From Dactylosporangium sucinum (GTDB lineage: Bacteria > Actinomycetota > Actinomycetes > Mycobacteriales > Micromonosporaceae), in assembly GCF_014647515.1 (NCBI RefSeq), contig NZ_BMPI01000002.1, forward strand, positions 47,451-111,450: DNA of 64,000 nucleotides, written 5' to 3'. Within the stretch, counting starts at the first letter, position 1. Every line of letters starts with the position of its first letter. Below the pieces are notes generated by a model, which saw only the letters and a program-made list of their open reading frames with translations, was not told the DNA's origin and searched no databases. Below are positions 24,458 through 33,500 of this stretch, piece after piece. The position numbers were made by a program, and so were the translations under genes.

Positions 24458-27073
24458 TTACGGGGCCAGGGTGGCGATCAGGGCCACCGCCTCCGCGCGG
24501 TCCATCTCCAGGCCGCGCACGTACGCGGCCGTGTGGCGGTGGGCCGGCGCCCCGTGGCGGGTGCGGTGGGCGTGGGCGCGGCCGATCCGCTGCGCCGTCA
24601 GGCCCACCGTGCGGCCGATGCCCGTCACCGCGCCCCACAGCAGCGCACCCGCCTCGCCGTCGCCCGTCAGCGTCAGCGCGCGGGCCAGCGACAGCGTCGT
24701 CACCAGCCAGGAGCTCACCGTCGGCGAGTCGCCCAGCCGGCCGGACAGCAGCAGCGCCGCCTGACGGGCCTCGTCGTGGCGGGCCTGGTCCAGGGCCACC
24801 TCGACGCCCAGCCAGCCCGCGACCGTGACGACCCAGCCGTAGCCGCACTTGCGGGCCGAGCGGCGGGCCTCGGCGAGCAGGTCGGCGGCGGCGGTCAGGT
24901 CGCCGCGGAGGTACTGCGCGTGCCCCGACACCATGCCGGCCTGGGCCCGCAGGTCGGGCCAGCCGACGACGTCGGCGGCGCGGTACGAGCGAGCGGCGGC
25001 GGCACCCGCGAACGCCGCGTCGCCCGAGGCCGCCGCCACGAACGACAGTGCGCACAGCGCGTCCGCGCGCAGGTAGTCGTGCCCGGCCCGCTCGGCCTCC
25101 CAGACCGCCGCGTGGGCCTGGGCGACCGCGTCGGGGACGTCGCCCGCGATCGAGCGCAGCGCCGACAGGCCCAGCTGCGCCCGGCTGCGGGCCGCCCGGC
25201 CGGCCGACGAGCGGTCCTGGCCGGCGGCCGCCAGGGAGGCGCGCAACCACGCGGTGCCCTCGGCGGTGGCGCCGTGGTGGAACCAGTACCAGGCCACGCC
25301 GCCCGCCACGTCCACCGCGGCGGCCCCGTCGCCGTCGGCGAGCGCGTGCCGCAGGGCAGCCCGGACGTTGCGCCGCTCCCGGTGCAGGCGGCGCAGCCAG
25401 TCGTCGGCCGCGGCCGTGCGCAGGCCGGCGGCGGCCTCGCCGGACAGCCGGCGCGCCCAGTCGCGGTGGCGGCGCACGGCCCGGGCCCGCTCGTCGTCGT
25501 CGATGAGCCCGGCGGCGTACTGCCGCAGCGGGCGCCCCAGCCGGTACCGGTGCGCCACCCCGGTCTCCCGGTCGCGCACCACCTGCACCAGGGACCGCGC
25601 GACCAGCCCGGGCAGGCGCGCCCGCTGCCCGGGGGCGACGGCGTCCATCGCGTCGAGGTCGAAGCCGCCCTCGAAGACGGCCAGCCGGCCGAGCAGCGCG
25701 GCGTCGCCCGGCAGGAGCGCCCCGCCGATCGGGTCCGCGGCGGGTCCGAGCAGCCCGGCCGGATCCTCACGCAGGTGTACCGCGAGCGCCGCCACCGGCA
25801 GCGCCCGGGTCAGGGCGGCGGCCCGCTCGACGGCCGCCGGCAGGCACCCGACCGCCGTGCAGACGGCGGCGGCCAGCCCCCGGTCGGGCGCCTCGGCGGC
25901 CCGCGCCACGAACAGGTCGACGGCGTCGCCGAGCGGCAGCGGGCCGAGCTCCAGCAGCGCCTCCCCCGGCAGCCCGAGCGGCTCGCGCGCGGCGGCCAGC
26001 ACCCGGGTCGACGCGGCGAGCCGCTCGGCCGGCACCGGGCCGGACCCGTCGACGACGAGCAGCCGCGTCTCCGGCCCCGGCTCGCCCGGCCAGAGCACCG
26101 GCGGCACCCCGGTCAGCTCCGCGTGCCGATGGGCGTACTCCTGCACGAGCCGGCTCTTGCCCACGCCCGGCGGGCCGGTGACCGTCACGACCCGGGCCGC
26201 GCGCAGCAGGTCGCCCAGCGCCGCCAGCTCCGCGCTCCGCCCGACGATCGGCGCCGCCGGTACCGGAAACTCGACCGCGGCCGGAGCGGGGGCCGGGCCG
26301 TCGAGCGTGACCGGCTCGTGCCGCAGGATGGCCGCCTCGAGGGCGTGCAGGGGCGGGCCGGGGTCGACGCCGAACCGGCCGGAGAGCGTCGCCCGGGCCT
26401 CACGGAGCACGGCGAGGGCGTCGACCTGGCGTCCGGAGCGGTACAGCGCCACCGCCAGCAGCTGCCAGAGCCGCTCCCGGCCGGGGTGCTCGCGGGCCAG
26501 CCCGGACAGCTCGGCCACGGCCGCCTCGTGCCGGCCCAGCCCGAGCTCGGCTGCCATGCGGTCGATGCGGGCCTGGACCCGCTGCTCCTCCAGCCGCCGC
26601 GCGGCGGCGAGGGCGAACGGCGCGTCGGGGAAGTCGGCGTAGGCACCGCCCCGCCACTCGGCGAGCGCGGCGTCGAGCAGCTCGCGGCCCGGCCCGTGCC
26701 GGCCGGCGGCGACCAGCTCCTGCCCCTCGGTGGCGCGGCCGCTGAACCGGTCGGCGTCGAAGCAGCCCGGGGCGGGCCGCACCGCGTACCCGGCGCCGAC
26801 CCGCACCAGAACCCGCGACGGCGAACGCGGCGGCCGGTCCGGCTCCAGCGCGCGACGCAGCCGGGCCAGGTGGCTGTGCACGGTGCCGAGGGCGGTCGCC
26901 GGCGGCTCGGCGCCCCAGAGCACCTCGACGATGCGGTGGAACGCCACCTCCTGGCCGCCGGTGCTGAGCAGCAGCGCGAGCAGCATGCGGGGGCGGAGGC
27001 CGCCGAGGTCCACCGGCCGCTCGCCGAGCGTGACCTCCAGTGGTCCGAGGACGCCGAATCGCGGGTCAGCCAT
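24458..27073 (-). CDS. SARP/AfsR-type transcriptional regulator with BTAD, NTPase and TPR-like regions
   Basis: An 871-residue regulator. The N-terminal winged helix (about 1-95; FGVLGPLEVTLGERPVDLGGLRPRMLLALLL) is of the OmpR-like SARP type and the bacterial transcriptional activation domain follows (about 98-245; CFDADRFSGRATEG to FGVDPGPPLHALEAAIL). An STAND-type NTPase comes next (about 270-500) with Walker A VTVTGPPGVGKSR near 296-307 and a Walker-B-like LLVVDGSG. The remainder (about 520-871) is helical repeats of TPR character. Such proteins activate secondary-metabolite or morphological genes. GGGAG lies before the ATG. Three CAGATGT heptamers lie 37 bases upstream, suggesting self-control. 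No biosynthetic cluster is adjacent, so its target may be elsewhere. Confidence 0.87.
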   Translation of the reverse strand: MADPRFGVLGPLEVTLGERPVDLGGLRPRMLLALLLSTGGQEVAFHRIVEVLWGAEPPATALGTVHSHLARLRRALEPDRPPRSPSRVLVRVGAGYAVRPAPGCFDADRFSGRATEGQELVAAGRHGPGRELLDAALAEWRGGAYADFPDAPFALAAARRLEEQRVQARIDRMAAELGLGRHEAAVAELSGLAREHPGRERLWQLLAVALYRSGRQVDALAVLREARATLSGRFGVDPGPPLHALEAAILRHEPVTLDGPAPAPAAVEFPVPAAPIVGRSAELAALGDLLRAARVVTVTGPPGVGKSRLVQEYAHRHAELTGVPPVLWPGEPGPETRLLVVDGSGPVPAERLAASTRVLAAAREPLGLPGEALLELGPLPLGDAVDLFVARAAEAPDRGLAAAVCTAVGCLPAAVERAAALTRALPVAALAVHLREDPAGLLGPAADPIGGALLPGDAALLGRLAVFEGGFDLDAMDAVAPGQRARLPGLVARSLVQVVRDRETGVAHRYRLGRPLRQYAAGLIDDDERARAVRRHRDWARRLSGEAAAGLRTAAADDWLRRLHRERRNVRAALRHALADGDGAAAVDVAGGVAWYWFHHGATAEGTAWLRASLAAAGQDRSSAGRAARSRAQLGLSALRSIAGDVPDAVAQAHAAVWEAERAGHDYLRADALCALSFVAAASGDAAFAGAAAARSYRAADVVGWPDLRAQAGMVSGHAQYLRGDLTAAADLLAEARRSARKCGYGWVVTVAGWLGVEVALDQARHDEARQAALLLSGRLGDSPTVSSWLVTTLSLARALTLTGDGEAGALLWGAVTGIGRTVGLTAQRIGRAHAHRTRHGAPAHRHTAAYVRGLEMDRAEAVALIATLAP

Positions 27074-27098
27074 GCACGCTCCCAGTGGTTCACTTCGC

Positions 27099-27140
27099 CT
27101 GCACCTGTGCAGATGTGTGGTCAGATGTCAGGTCAGATGT
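27099..27140. promoter_or_regulatory. CAGATGT heptamer array and palindrome upstream of the SARP-type gene
   Basis: CAGATGT occurs at 27110-27116, 27122-27128 and 27134-27140, exact copies at a 12-base period; a fourth CAGATG lies on the other strand at about 27168-27173. Overlapping the first copy is the perfect inverted repeat CTGCACCTGTGCAG (27099-27112). SARP regulators bind direct heptamer repeats, so this is a likely autoregulatory site. Confidence 0.6.
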
Positions 27141-27251
27141 CTGGCGGGGCCGGGAGGTTGCGGTGATCATCTGTCGCATGCCGTACCGCGCGGCGGTCGG
27201 ATCGCCGCCAGCGTGACCGGCGCCGACGCGGTACGGGCGCGGGCCCCGGTC

Positions 27252-27299
27252 GACCTTGGTGGATTTCCGCTGCCCCGGCGGCCGAAACCCACCAAGGTC
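27252..27299. repeat. Intergenic palindrome, type C
   Basis: Arms 27252-27267 and 27284-27299 are complementary over 16 bases with one mismatch; the arm begins GACCTTGGTGG. Unlike the others it lies between divergent genes, so simple termination cannot be its only role. Confidence 0.75.
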
Positions 27300-27346
27300 A
27301 ACTTCTGAAACGGACCGCAGGCCGCGCGCATCGACAGGTCAGGGGG

Positions 27347-27380
27347 TTGTGGAGGCTTTTTCTATGGCTTAGCGTAAGCC
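27347..27380 (+). promoter_or_regulatory. Promoter and operator of the sugar ABC-GH5-ROK operon
   Basis: A -35 box TTGTGG (27347-27352) and a -10 box TAGCGT (27370-27375) are 17 bases apart. The perfect inverted repeat GGCTTA-GCG-TAAGCC (27366-27380) covers the -10 box, the classic place for a repressor. The ROK repressor encoded at the end of the operon is the best candidate to bind it. Confidence 0.65.
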
Positions 27381-27427
27381 GCATAAGAATGGACGTACGC
27401 CCCCGTCCCGAAAGGTTCGCCTCCGCC

Positions 27428-28666
27428 ATGAGACGTCGTGCCCTCATTGCCTCCGTGCTGGTCGCCGCGCTCGGCAGCGCCGGGTGCTCAGGAGGTGGCG
27501 GCGGGTCCGCCGCCGACCCCAAGCAGCTCACCGTCTGGATCATGGGCGACAGCTCCGCCCACTTCGAGGAGCTCGTCAAGCCCTTCACCGCGAAGACCGG
27601 CATCGCCGTCGACGCGGTCGCCATCCCCTGGGACTCGATCGACCAGAAGCTCACCACCGCCGTCGCGTCCGGCAAGGGGCCCGACGTGCTGCAGATCGGC
27701 CTGTCGAAACTGCGCACGTTCGCGAGCTCCGGCGCGCTGATGACGTTCGACGACAAGACGCTCGCCGACCACCCGAACCTGGCCGCCGACAAGTTCCTCG
27801 ACGGCGTCGCCGGGAAGGCCACCGCGATCGGCAACAACGTCGTCAGCGTCCCGTGGGTCAGCGACACCCGCGTGCTCTTCTACCGCACCGACATCCTCCA
27901 GGCCGCCGGCATCAGCGAGCCGCCGAAGACCTGGGACGCGCTGCGCGCCGACGCCCGGACGCTCGCGCAGCGCGGCAAGGGCCGGTACGGGTACTACATC
28001 CCGCAGTGGGACAGCGCCCTGCCCGTCATCATGACGTGGACGCAGGGCGGCCAGGTGGTCGACGCGTCCGGAAAGATCACCTTCGACACGCCCGAGTTCG
28101 GCAAGGCCGTCGACCTCTACACCGGGCTCTACGCGGACAAGAGCGTGCCCACCAACGCCGACTTCGACCAGGTCCAGGGCTTCACGTCCGGCGTGGTGCC
28201 GATGCTCGTCTCCGGGCCGTACCTCGCCGGCGCCGTCAGCGCCGCCGCGCCCGACCTGAAGGGCAAGTGGTCCGTCGCCCCGATTCCCACCGGCGGTACC
28301 GACGCATCCCTCCTCGCCGGATCCAGCCTCGGCGTCTGGGGCAGCACCGGCAACCGCGACGGCGCCCTCCAGCTCCTCGACTACCTGTCCGAGCCGCAGA
28401 CCCAGCTCACCTGGTACAAGCTGGACGGCCAGCTGCCGACGGTGAAGCAGGCGCTCACCGACAGCAGCCTCACCGCCGACCCGCTGGTGCAGGTCTACGC
28501 CAAGCAGCTCGCGACGGCCCGGCTGCTCCCGCTGGTGCCGAACTGGGACGGCGAGACCGGCAAGGCGCTGCTCGACGCGCTCAACTCGATCGTGCTGAAG
28601 GGCGACGGCCGCGACACCGCCCTCAAGAACCTGTACAGCGCCACCGGCGCCACCTCAGTGAACTGA
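27428..28666 (+). CDS. Sugar ABC transporter substrate-binding lipoprotein
   Basis: A 412-residue family 1 extracellular solute-binding protein. The lipobox (VAALGSAGC, lipidated Cys about 20) is followed by a Gly/Ser spacer and the binding fold: LTVWIMGDSSAHFEELVKPF, IPWDSIDQKLTTAVASGKGPDV, VSVPWVSDTRVLFYRTDIL and KGKWSVAPIPTGG. It delivers an oligosaccharide to two permeases encoded next. The ATPase is not encoded here; as usual in actinomycetes a shared MsiK-type ATPase elsewhere probably serves. The stop overlaps the next ATG by one base (TGATG). A leaderless start does not apply; the transcript should have a leader of about 45 bases. Confidence 0.92.
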   Translation: MRRRALIASVLVAALGSAGCSGGGGGSAADPKQLTVWIMGDSSAHFEELVKPFTAKTGIAVDAVAIPWDSIDQKLTTAVASGKGPDVLQIGLSKLRTFASSGALMTFDDKTLADHPNLAADKFLDGVAGKATAIGNNVVSVPWVSDTRVLFYRTDILQAAGISEPPKTWDALRADARTLAQRGKGRYGYYIPQWDSALPVIMTWTQGGQVVDASGKITFDTPEFGKAVDLYTGLYADKSVPTNADFDQVQGFTSGVVPMLVSGPYLAGAVSAAAPDLKGKWSVAPIPTGGTDASLLAGSSLGVWGSTGNRDGALQLLDYLSEPQTQLTWYKLDGQLPTVKQALTDSSLTADPLVQVYAKQLATARLLPLVPNWDGETGKALLDALNSIVLKGDGRDTALKNLYSATGATSVN

Positions 28667-29544
28667 TGAGACAGCGCCTCGCACCGTACGCCTTCATCAG
28701 CCCCGCGATGGTGCTGCTGCTCGCCTTCGGTGTCCTGCCGATCCTGGTCGCGCTCGGCGTCAGCCTGACCGACCTCAACCTCGCCGGCCTCGGCGACCGC
28801 GACCGGATCGGCTTCACCGGCCTCGCCAACTACGAGCGGCTGTTCGCCGACGACGAGTTCTGGCAGGCGCTGACGAACACCGGCATCTTCGTCGTCGTCG
28901 GCGTGCCGTCGGTCGTGGTGCTGTCCCTCGCGGTGGCGCTGCTGCTGCACCGCTCCGGGAACCGGTACTTCCGGGCGCTGCGCAGCTTCTACTTCGTGCC
29001 CGCCATCACCGCCGTCGTGGCCGTCTCGCTCGTCTGGGGGTACCTCTACAACACCCAGTTCGGCCTGCTCAACCATCTCCTGTCGACGGTGGGCCTGCCC
29101 GAGGTGCGGTGGCTCAGCGACCCGCTGTGGGTGAAGTTCTCGGTCGCGCTGGTCGCCGTGTGGCGGGGCACCGGCCTGAACATCATCATCTTCCTGGCCG
29201 CGCTGCAGGCGGTGCCGAAGGAGTACCGCGAGGCCGCCGCCCTCGACGGCGCCGGCGAGCTGCGCACGACCGTCAGCGTCGTCGTCCCGCTGCTGCGCTT
29301 CGCGATCCTCTTCGTCACCGTCACGACCGTCATCGCCTGGCTGCAGTTCTTCGACGAGCCGTTCGTGCTCACCAAGGGCGGCCCGCTCGGCGAGTCGACG
29401 AGCATCTCGCTCTTCCTGTACCAGAAAGGCTTCTCGGTGAGCCAGTTCGGCTACGCGAGCGCCGGCTCGGTCGTCCTGTTCGTCGTCATCGCGGCGGTCA
29501 CGCTGCTGCAGCTGCGAGTGGTGAAGACCGATGCGGAAGCGTAG
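28666..29544 (+). CDS. Sugar ABC transporter permease (MalF type)
   Basis: A 292-residue membrane permease with six helices. The first helix is at about 8-28 and the EAA motif (EYREAAALDGAGELRTTVSVVVPLL, shown in part) lies near 185-210, where the ATPase docks. GESTSISLFLYQKGF is typical of the carbohydrate uptake 1 family. It overlaps the binding-protein gene by one base and the next permease gene by 14, so all three are coupled. Confidence 0.92.
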   Translation: MRQRLAPYAFISPAMVLLLAFGVLPILVALGVSLTDLNLAGLGDRDRIGFTGLANYERLFADDEFWQALTNTGIFVVVGVPSVVVLSLAVALLLHRSGNRYFRALRSFYFVPAITAVVAVSLVWGYLYNTQFGLLNHLLSTVGLPEVRWLSDPLWVKFSVALVAVWRGTGLNIIIFLAALQAVPKEYREAAALDGAGELRTTVSVVVPLLRFAILFVTVTTVIAWLQFFDEPFVLTKGGPLGESTSISLFLYQKGFSVSQFGYASAGSVVLFVVIAAVTLLQLRVVKTDAEA

Positions 29545-30349
29545 AAGCACGACGATCGTCATCGGGATCGTCCTCGGGCTGGGCGCGCTCGTCACCGCGT
29601 TCCCGTTCGCCTGGATGGTGTTCGGCTCGGTGAAGCCGCGCAGCGAGTCCGTCGCCTACCCGCCGAAGGTCCTGCCGCAGCAGCCGACGCTGGAGTACTT
29701 CCGGCAGCTGTTCGAGGAGCTCGACTTCGGCCGGTACCTGCTCAACACCGTCACCGTCGTCGTCATCGGGATGGCCGGCGTGCTGGTCATGGCCATGGCC
29801 GGGTACGGCTTCGCGAAGTTCCGCTTCCGCGGCCGGGAGCCGCTGTTCTTCCTCGTCCTGGTCACGATGATGATCCCGGTCCAGGTCACCATGGTCCCGA
29901 CGTACCTCATCCTCAACGGCCTCGGGCTCACCAACACGCTGCTGGGCATCGCGCTGCCCGGCCTGGTCTCCGGGTTCAGCGTGTTCCTGTTCCGCCAGTT
30001 CATGTCGACGATCCCGGCCGAGCTGCTGGAGGCCGCCCGCATCGACGGCGCCGGGGAGGCGCGCATCTTCCTGCGCGTCGTCCTGCCGCTGTCCCGGCCC
30101 ATCCTCGCGGTGCAGGCCGTGCTCGCCTTCATCGCCGGGTGGAACAGCTTCCTGTGGCCGCTCATCGTCGCCGACGACGAGCGCCTCTACACGCTCTCCG
30201 TCGGGGTGTCGCTGCTCAACCGGCAGATCGCCACCAACCCCTCGCTCCAGATGGCCGCCGCGACCCTCATGGTGGTGCCGATCCTCGCCGTGTTCGCCGT
30301 CCTGCAGCGGTTCGTCGTGCAGGGCTTCACCATGTCCGGTCTCAAGTAA
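29531..30349 (+). CDS. Sugar ABC transporter permease (MalG type)
   Basis: A 272-residue permease partner with six helices (first at about 8-30) and the EAA loop ELLEAARIDGAGEARIFLRV near 160-180. MIPVQVTMVPTYLILNGLGL is characteristic of the MalG branch. It forms the channel with the preceding permease. The family 5 hydrolase starts 13 bases downstream, linking import to hydrolysis inside the cell. Confidence 0.92.
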   Translation: MRKRRSTTIVIGIVLGLGALVTAFPFAWMVFGSVKPRSESVAYPPKVLPQQPTLEYFRQLFEELDFGRYLLNTVTVVVIGMAGVLVMAMAGYGFAKFRFRGREPLFFLVLVTMMIPVQVTMVPTYLILNGLGLTNTLLGIALPGLVSGFSVFLFRQFMSTIPAELLEAARIDGAGEARIFLRVVLPLSRPILAVQAVLAFIAGWNSFLWPLIVADDERLYTLSVGVSLLNRQIATNPSLQMAAATLMVVPILAVFAVLQRFVVQGFTMSGLK

Positions 30350-30362
30350 GGCGTTGAAGTTC

Positions 30363-31781
30363 ATGCGACTCGCAGGTTTCGTCCGCGCCGACGGCGCACA
30401 GCTGCTCGACGGCGCGGGCCGCCCGCTGCTGCTGCGGGGCATCGGCCTCGGCAACTGGCTGCTGCCCGAGGGGTACATGTGGCGGTTCGGCGACGACCTC
30501 AGCTCGCCCCGGCAGATCGAGGCCCACGTCGAGCGGCTCGTCGGGCCGCAGCGGGCCGCCGAGTTCTGGGCCCGGTTCCGCGCCGCGTTCGTCACCGAGG
30601 CCGACGTGGCCGAGATCGCCGCGCTGGGCTTCGACCACGTGCGGCTGCCGCTGAACTCGCGGGTCCTCATGTCCGACGACGGCGAGTTCCTCCCGGACGG
30701 GTTCGCCCACGTCGACAACCTGCTGGACTGGTGCGAGCGCCACGGGCTGCGGGTGCTGCTCGACCTGCACGGGGCGCCCGGCGGGCAGACCGGCACCAAC
30801 ATCGACGACTCGCCGAACGGGCGACCGGAGCTGTTCATGGTGCCGCGGTACCGGCGGCTGACGGTGCACCTGTGGACCGAGATCGCCCGGCGGTACCGTC
30901 GCCGCACCGTGGTCCTCGGGTACGACCTGCTCAACGAGCCGCTGCCGAACGAGTGGCAGCACGTCTACGCCGCCCAGCTGGTCGAGCTGTACCGGGAGCT
31001 GACCGCCGCGATCCGCGCCGTCGACCCCGACCACCTGCTGGTCTACGAGGGCTCGCACTGGGCGACCAACTGGTCGATCTTCACGGAGGTGCTCGACCCG
31101 AACTCGGCGCTGCAGTTCCACCGCTACTGGTGCCCGCCCGACCGCTCCTCGATCCAGCCGTACCTCGACGCGCGGTACCGCCTGGGCCTGCCCATCTACA
31201 TGGGCGAGGGCGGCGAGAACACGCCCGAGTGGATCTACACCGCGCACCGGCTCTACGAGCAGCACGGCATCGGCTGGAACTTCTGGCCGTGGAAGAAGCT
31301 CGACACCCGCACGTCGCCGCTGTCCGCGCGGCGGCCGGACGGCTGGGAGCTCATCGCGGATCCGGCGTCCGATGTGGACCCCGACACCGCCTGGCGCGTC
31401 CTGCTGCGGTTCCTCGACGCGGTGGCGCTGCCGGCCTGCGAGCGGCGCCCCGACGTGGTCAACGCGATGTTCGGCCGCGCGCCGCTGCGCGTGCCCGGCT
31501 GGGGCTACATCGACCAGCGGGCCCGCTTCCGCGACCGGTTCGCCGGGTTCGACACCGCGAACGTGTGGCACCACCCGTTCGGCGAGCCGTACGGTGCCGA
31601 CGAGACCGCGCCGATCAGCGTGCCGGCCGGCGAGGAACTGCACTTCCCCCTGGAGCGCCGGCCCGCCGCCTGGCGGGTCGACAGCGACGGGTCCTTCGAG
31701 GTCCGCTGGCACGGCGACCGGATCGTCGCCCGGGCCACGACCGCCGCCCGGCTGCGCGCGATCGAGCTGAGCGGGGACTGA
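30363..31781 (+). CDS. Cytoplasmic GH5-type glycoside hydrolase of the importer operon
   Basis: A 472-residue hydrolase with no signal peptide. The barrel (about 5-370) begins GAGRPLLLRGIGLGNWL, a form common in exo-glucanase-like GH5 enzymes. The acid/base is E192 in LLNEPLPNEW, and the nucleophile E282 in YMGEGGEN; HRYWCPP and WNFWPWKKL line the active site. The C-terminal ~90 residues form a small beta domain. It should cleave the sugar brought in by the ABC transporter, perhaps a beta-glucoside or beta-mannoside; the exact bond is not known. ATG at 30363 is preferred; TTG at 30354 is possible but stands only two bases from its AAGG. Confidence 0.83.
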   Translation: MRLAGFVRADGAQLLDGAGRPLLLRGIGLGNWLLPEGYMWRFGDDLSSPRQIEAHVERLVGPQRAAEFWARFRAAFVTEADVAEIAALGFDHVRLPLNSRVLMSDDGEFLPDGFAHVDNLLDWCERHGLRVLLDLHGAPGGQTGTNIDDSPNGRPELFMVPRYRRLTVHLWTEIARRYRRRTVVLGYDLLNEPLPNEWQHVYAAQLVELYRELTAAIRAVDPDHLLVYEGSHWATNWSIFTEVLDPNSALQFHRYWCPPDRSSIQPYLDARYRLGLPIYMGEGGENTPEWIYTAHRLYEQHGIGWNFWPWKKLDTRTSPLSARRPDGWELIADPASDVDPDTAWRVLLRFLDAVALPACERRPDVVNAMFGRAPLRVPGWGYIDQRARFRDRFAGFDTANVWHHPFGEPYGADETAPISVPAGEELHFPLERRPAAWRVDSDGSFEVRWHGDRIVARATTAARLRAIELSGD

Positions 31782-31803
31782 CGACGAGTATGATCGGGCA
31801 ACC

Positions 31804-33018
31804 ATGAGCGACCTCGCCGCCGGCCGGCACAGCACCGGCCTTCCCGAGGTGTCGACGGTCACCACCCTGCGGCAGCGCAACAGCGCGCTGGTCCTGCGGC
31901 ACGTCATCCTCGCCCAGCAGACCACCCGGGCCGACATCGCGCGCGACTGCGGCCTGTCCACCGCGTCCGCCGCCAACCTGGTCGCCGCCCTCATCGCCGA
32001 CGGCCTGGTCGAGGAGCGCGGCTCGGTGTCGTCGCGGGGCGGGCGGCCGATCGCGGTCATCGCCCCGCGCGCCGAGAGCGCGGTGACGATCGGCGCCGAC
32101 ATCGGCGAGCGGGGCGTCGCGGTGGAGATGTTCGACCTGTCGATGCAGCGCATCGACCGCGAGTTCCGCGGCGGTGCCGAGGAGGAGTCGCCGGAGAAGA
32201 TCGGCGTCGACCTCCAGGACGCCCTGGAGGCGCTGCGCGAGCGGCACGCGGCCCGCTGGCCGACCCTGCTGGGCATCGGCCTCGGCCTGCCCGGCATCGT
32301 CGAGGTCGGCGCCGACGGCCGGCAGCTGCTGTATGCGCAGAGCCTCGGCTGGCCGCCGGTCCCCGTCACGTCGCTGTGCGACGTCGGCATGCCGGTGCTC
32401 GCCGAGAACGGCGCGAAGATGCAGGCCCGCGCCGAGCTGTGGTTCGGCAACGCGCGCGGCGCCGGCCACGCGCTGGTCGTCCTCCTCGGCCGCGGCGTCG
32501 GCCTGGGCGTGGTCACCGAGGGCCGCCTCATGCAGGGCTCCCACTCCAGCGCCGGCGAGTGGGGCCACACGGTCGTCGAGCGCGGCGGCCGCCCCTGCCG
32601 CTGCGGCAACCGCGGCTGCGTCGAGGCCTACCTCGGCGCCGACGCGATCCTGGACGCCTGGCGCCGCACGGGCGCGACCTTCGAGGGCTCGGGCTGGCGC
32701 GCGATCGGCGAGCTCCTGACCGCGGCGGCGGCCGGCGACCCGTCCGCCGCGGCGGTCGTCGACGACGTGGTCGACTGCCTGGGCGCGGCCCTGGGCGGCA
32801 TGGTGAACCTGACCGGCCCGGAGCGGATCGTGATCGGCGGCTGGGTCGGCCTGCGCCTGATGGAGTCCCTGGCCGCCCGCATCGAGGAGTCGATCCGCGC
32901 GCACAGCCTGTCCCGCCCGGGCGCCCAGTTCCGGCTGCTGGACGCGGCCTTCGGCGGCGACGCCGTGGCCACGGGCTCCGCGCTGCTCCCGCTGGAGGCG
33001 ATGATCGCCCAGCGCTGA
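31804..33018 (+). CDS. ROK family transcriptional repressor
   Basis: A 404-residue NagC/XylR-type regulator. The N-terminal winged helix (about 20-85; TTRADIARDCGLSTASAANLVAAL) precedes an ROK sugar-kinase fold (about 90-395) with the zinc signature CRCGNRGCVE near 270 and the sugar-binding ENGAKMQAR, GEWGHTVVE. The ATP-binding glycine motifs are weak, as expected for a regulator. It is the last gene of the importer operon and likely represses it at the palindrome over the -10 box (27366-27380), released by the imported sugar. A TATGAT box 9 bases before the ATG suggests a second, internal promoter. Its stop is one base from that of the convergent acetyltransferase gene. Confidence 0.9.
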   Translation: MSDLAAGRHSTGLPEVSTVTTLRQRNSALVLRHVILAQQTTRADIARDCGLSTASAANLVAALIADGLVEERGSVSSRGGRPIAVIAPRAESAVTIGADIGERGVAVEMFDLSMQRIDREFRGGAEEESPEKIGVDLQDALEALRERHAARWPTLLGIGLGLPGIVEVGADGRQLLYAQSLGWPPVPVTSLCDVGMPVLAENGAKMQARAELWFGNARGAGHALVVLLGRGVGLGVVTEGRLMQGSHSSAGEWGHTVVERGGRPCRCGNRGCVEAYLGADAILDAWRRTGATFEGSGWRAIGELLTAAAAGDPSAAAVVDDVVDCLGAALGGMVNLTGPERIVIGGWVGLRLMESLAARIEESIRAHSLSRPGAQFRLLDAAFGGDAVATGSALLPLEAMIAQR

Positions 33019-33019
33019 C

Positions 33020-33493
33020 TCAGCCGGCCCGCTCGACGGCGTACCAGACGGCGTCCCCGTCGGCACGCCCGCGCACGAACCCGGCCTTCTCCAGCACCCG
33101 GTGCGAGGCACGGTTGGCGCGATCGGGATCGGCCTCGATCCGCCGCACCTGATCGTTGGAGAACGCGAACCGGACGAGCGCCCGCAGCGCCTCGGTCGCA
33201 TACCCCTGCCCGCGTGCGGAGGGCACCAGCCCGTACCCGACGACCACGGCCCCCCGCTCGTCCGGCGGCCCGAAGAACCCGATGGTCCCGACCGCGTTCC
33301 CGCTGCCCCGCTCGACGACCGCGAGGCACCCGAACACGGGATCGAGGTGCCGCAGGGTCATCCGGGCGGCGTCCCGGTCGTCCTCGACGGGGAACTCCGC
33401 ATGCCACGCCCGGCCGGTCCGCTCCCCGCCGGCCACGGCCCGCAGCGCATCCTGGTCGAGCGGCTCCAGCACGAGCCGCGAGGTCTCGATCAC
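33020..33493 (-). CDS. GNAT family N-acetyltransferase (RimJ/RimL-like)
   Basis: A 157-residue acetyl-CoA-dependent transferase. TSRLVLEPLDQDALRA opens the fold; the CoA pyrophosphate loop is VPSARGQGYATEALRALV near 90-107, and NRASHRVLEKAGFV completes motif B. Related enzymes acetylate protein N-termini, amino acids or antibiotics; the substrate is unknown. GTG at 33493 is chosen because TACGAT (33501-33506 on this strand) is followed by 7 bases and then this codon, predicting a leaderless message. An ATG three codons upstream would lie inside the -10 box. Confidence 0.85.
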   Translation of the reverse strand: MIETSRLVLEPLDQDALRAVAGGERTGRAWHAEFPVEDDRDAARMTLRHLDPVFGCLAVVERGSGNAVGTIGFFGPPDERGAVVVGYGLVPSARGQGYATEALRALVRFAFSNDQVRRIEADPDRANRASHRVLEKAGFVRGRADGDAVWYAVERAG

Positions 33494-33500
33494 GGCCGGC

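Larger units (their letters stand above)
27074..27427. other. 354-base gene-free divergent regulatory region
   Basis: It holds, from left to right, a perfect inverted repeat and three CAGATGT heptamers for the SARP-type gene, a large palindrome (27252-27299), and the promoter with overlapping operator for the sugar ABC operon. No open frame in it has coding character. Confidence 0.7.

Noticed and set aside
24533..27166. An 877-codon open frame on the plus strand opposite the SARP-type regulator
   Set aside because: Shadow frame with low complexity; the minus-strand product has clear domains and an RBS.
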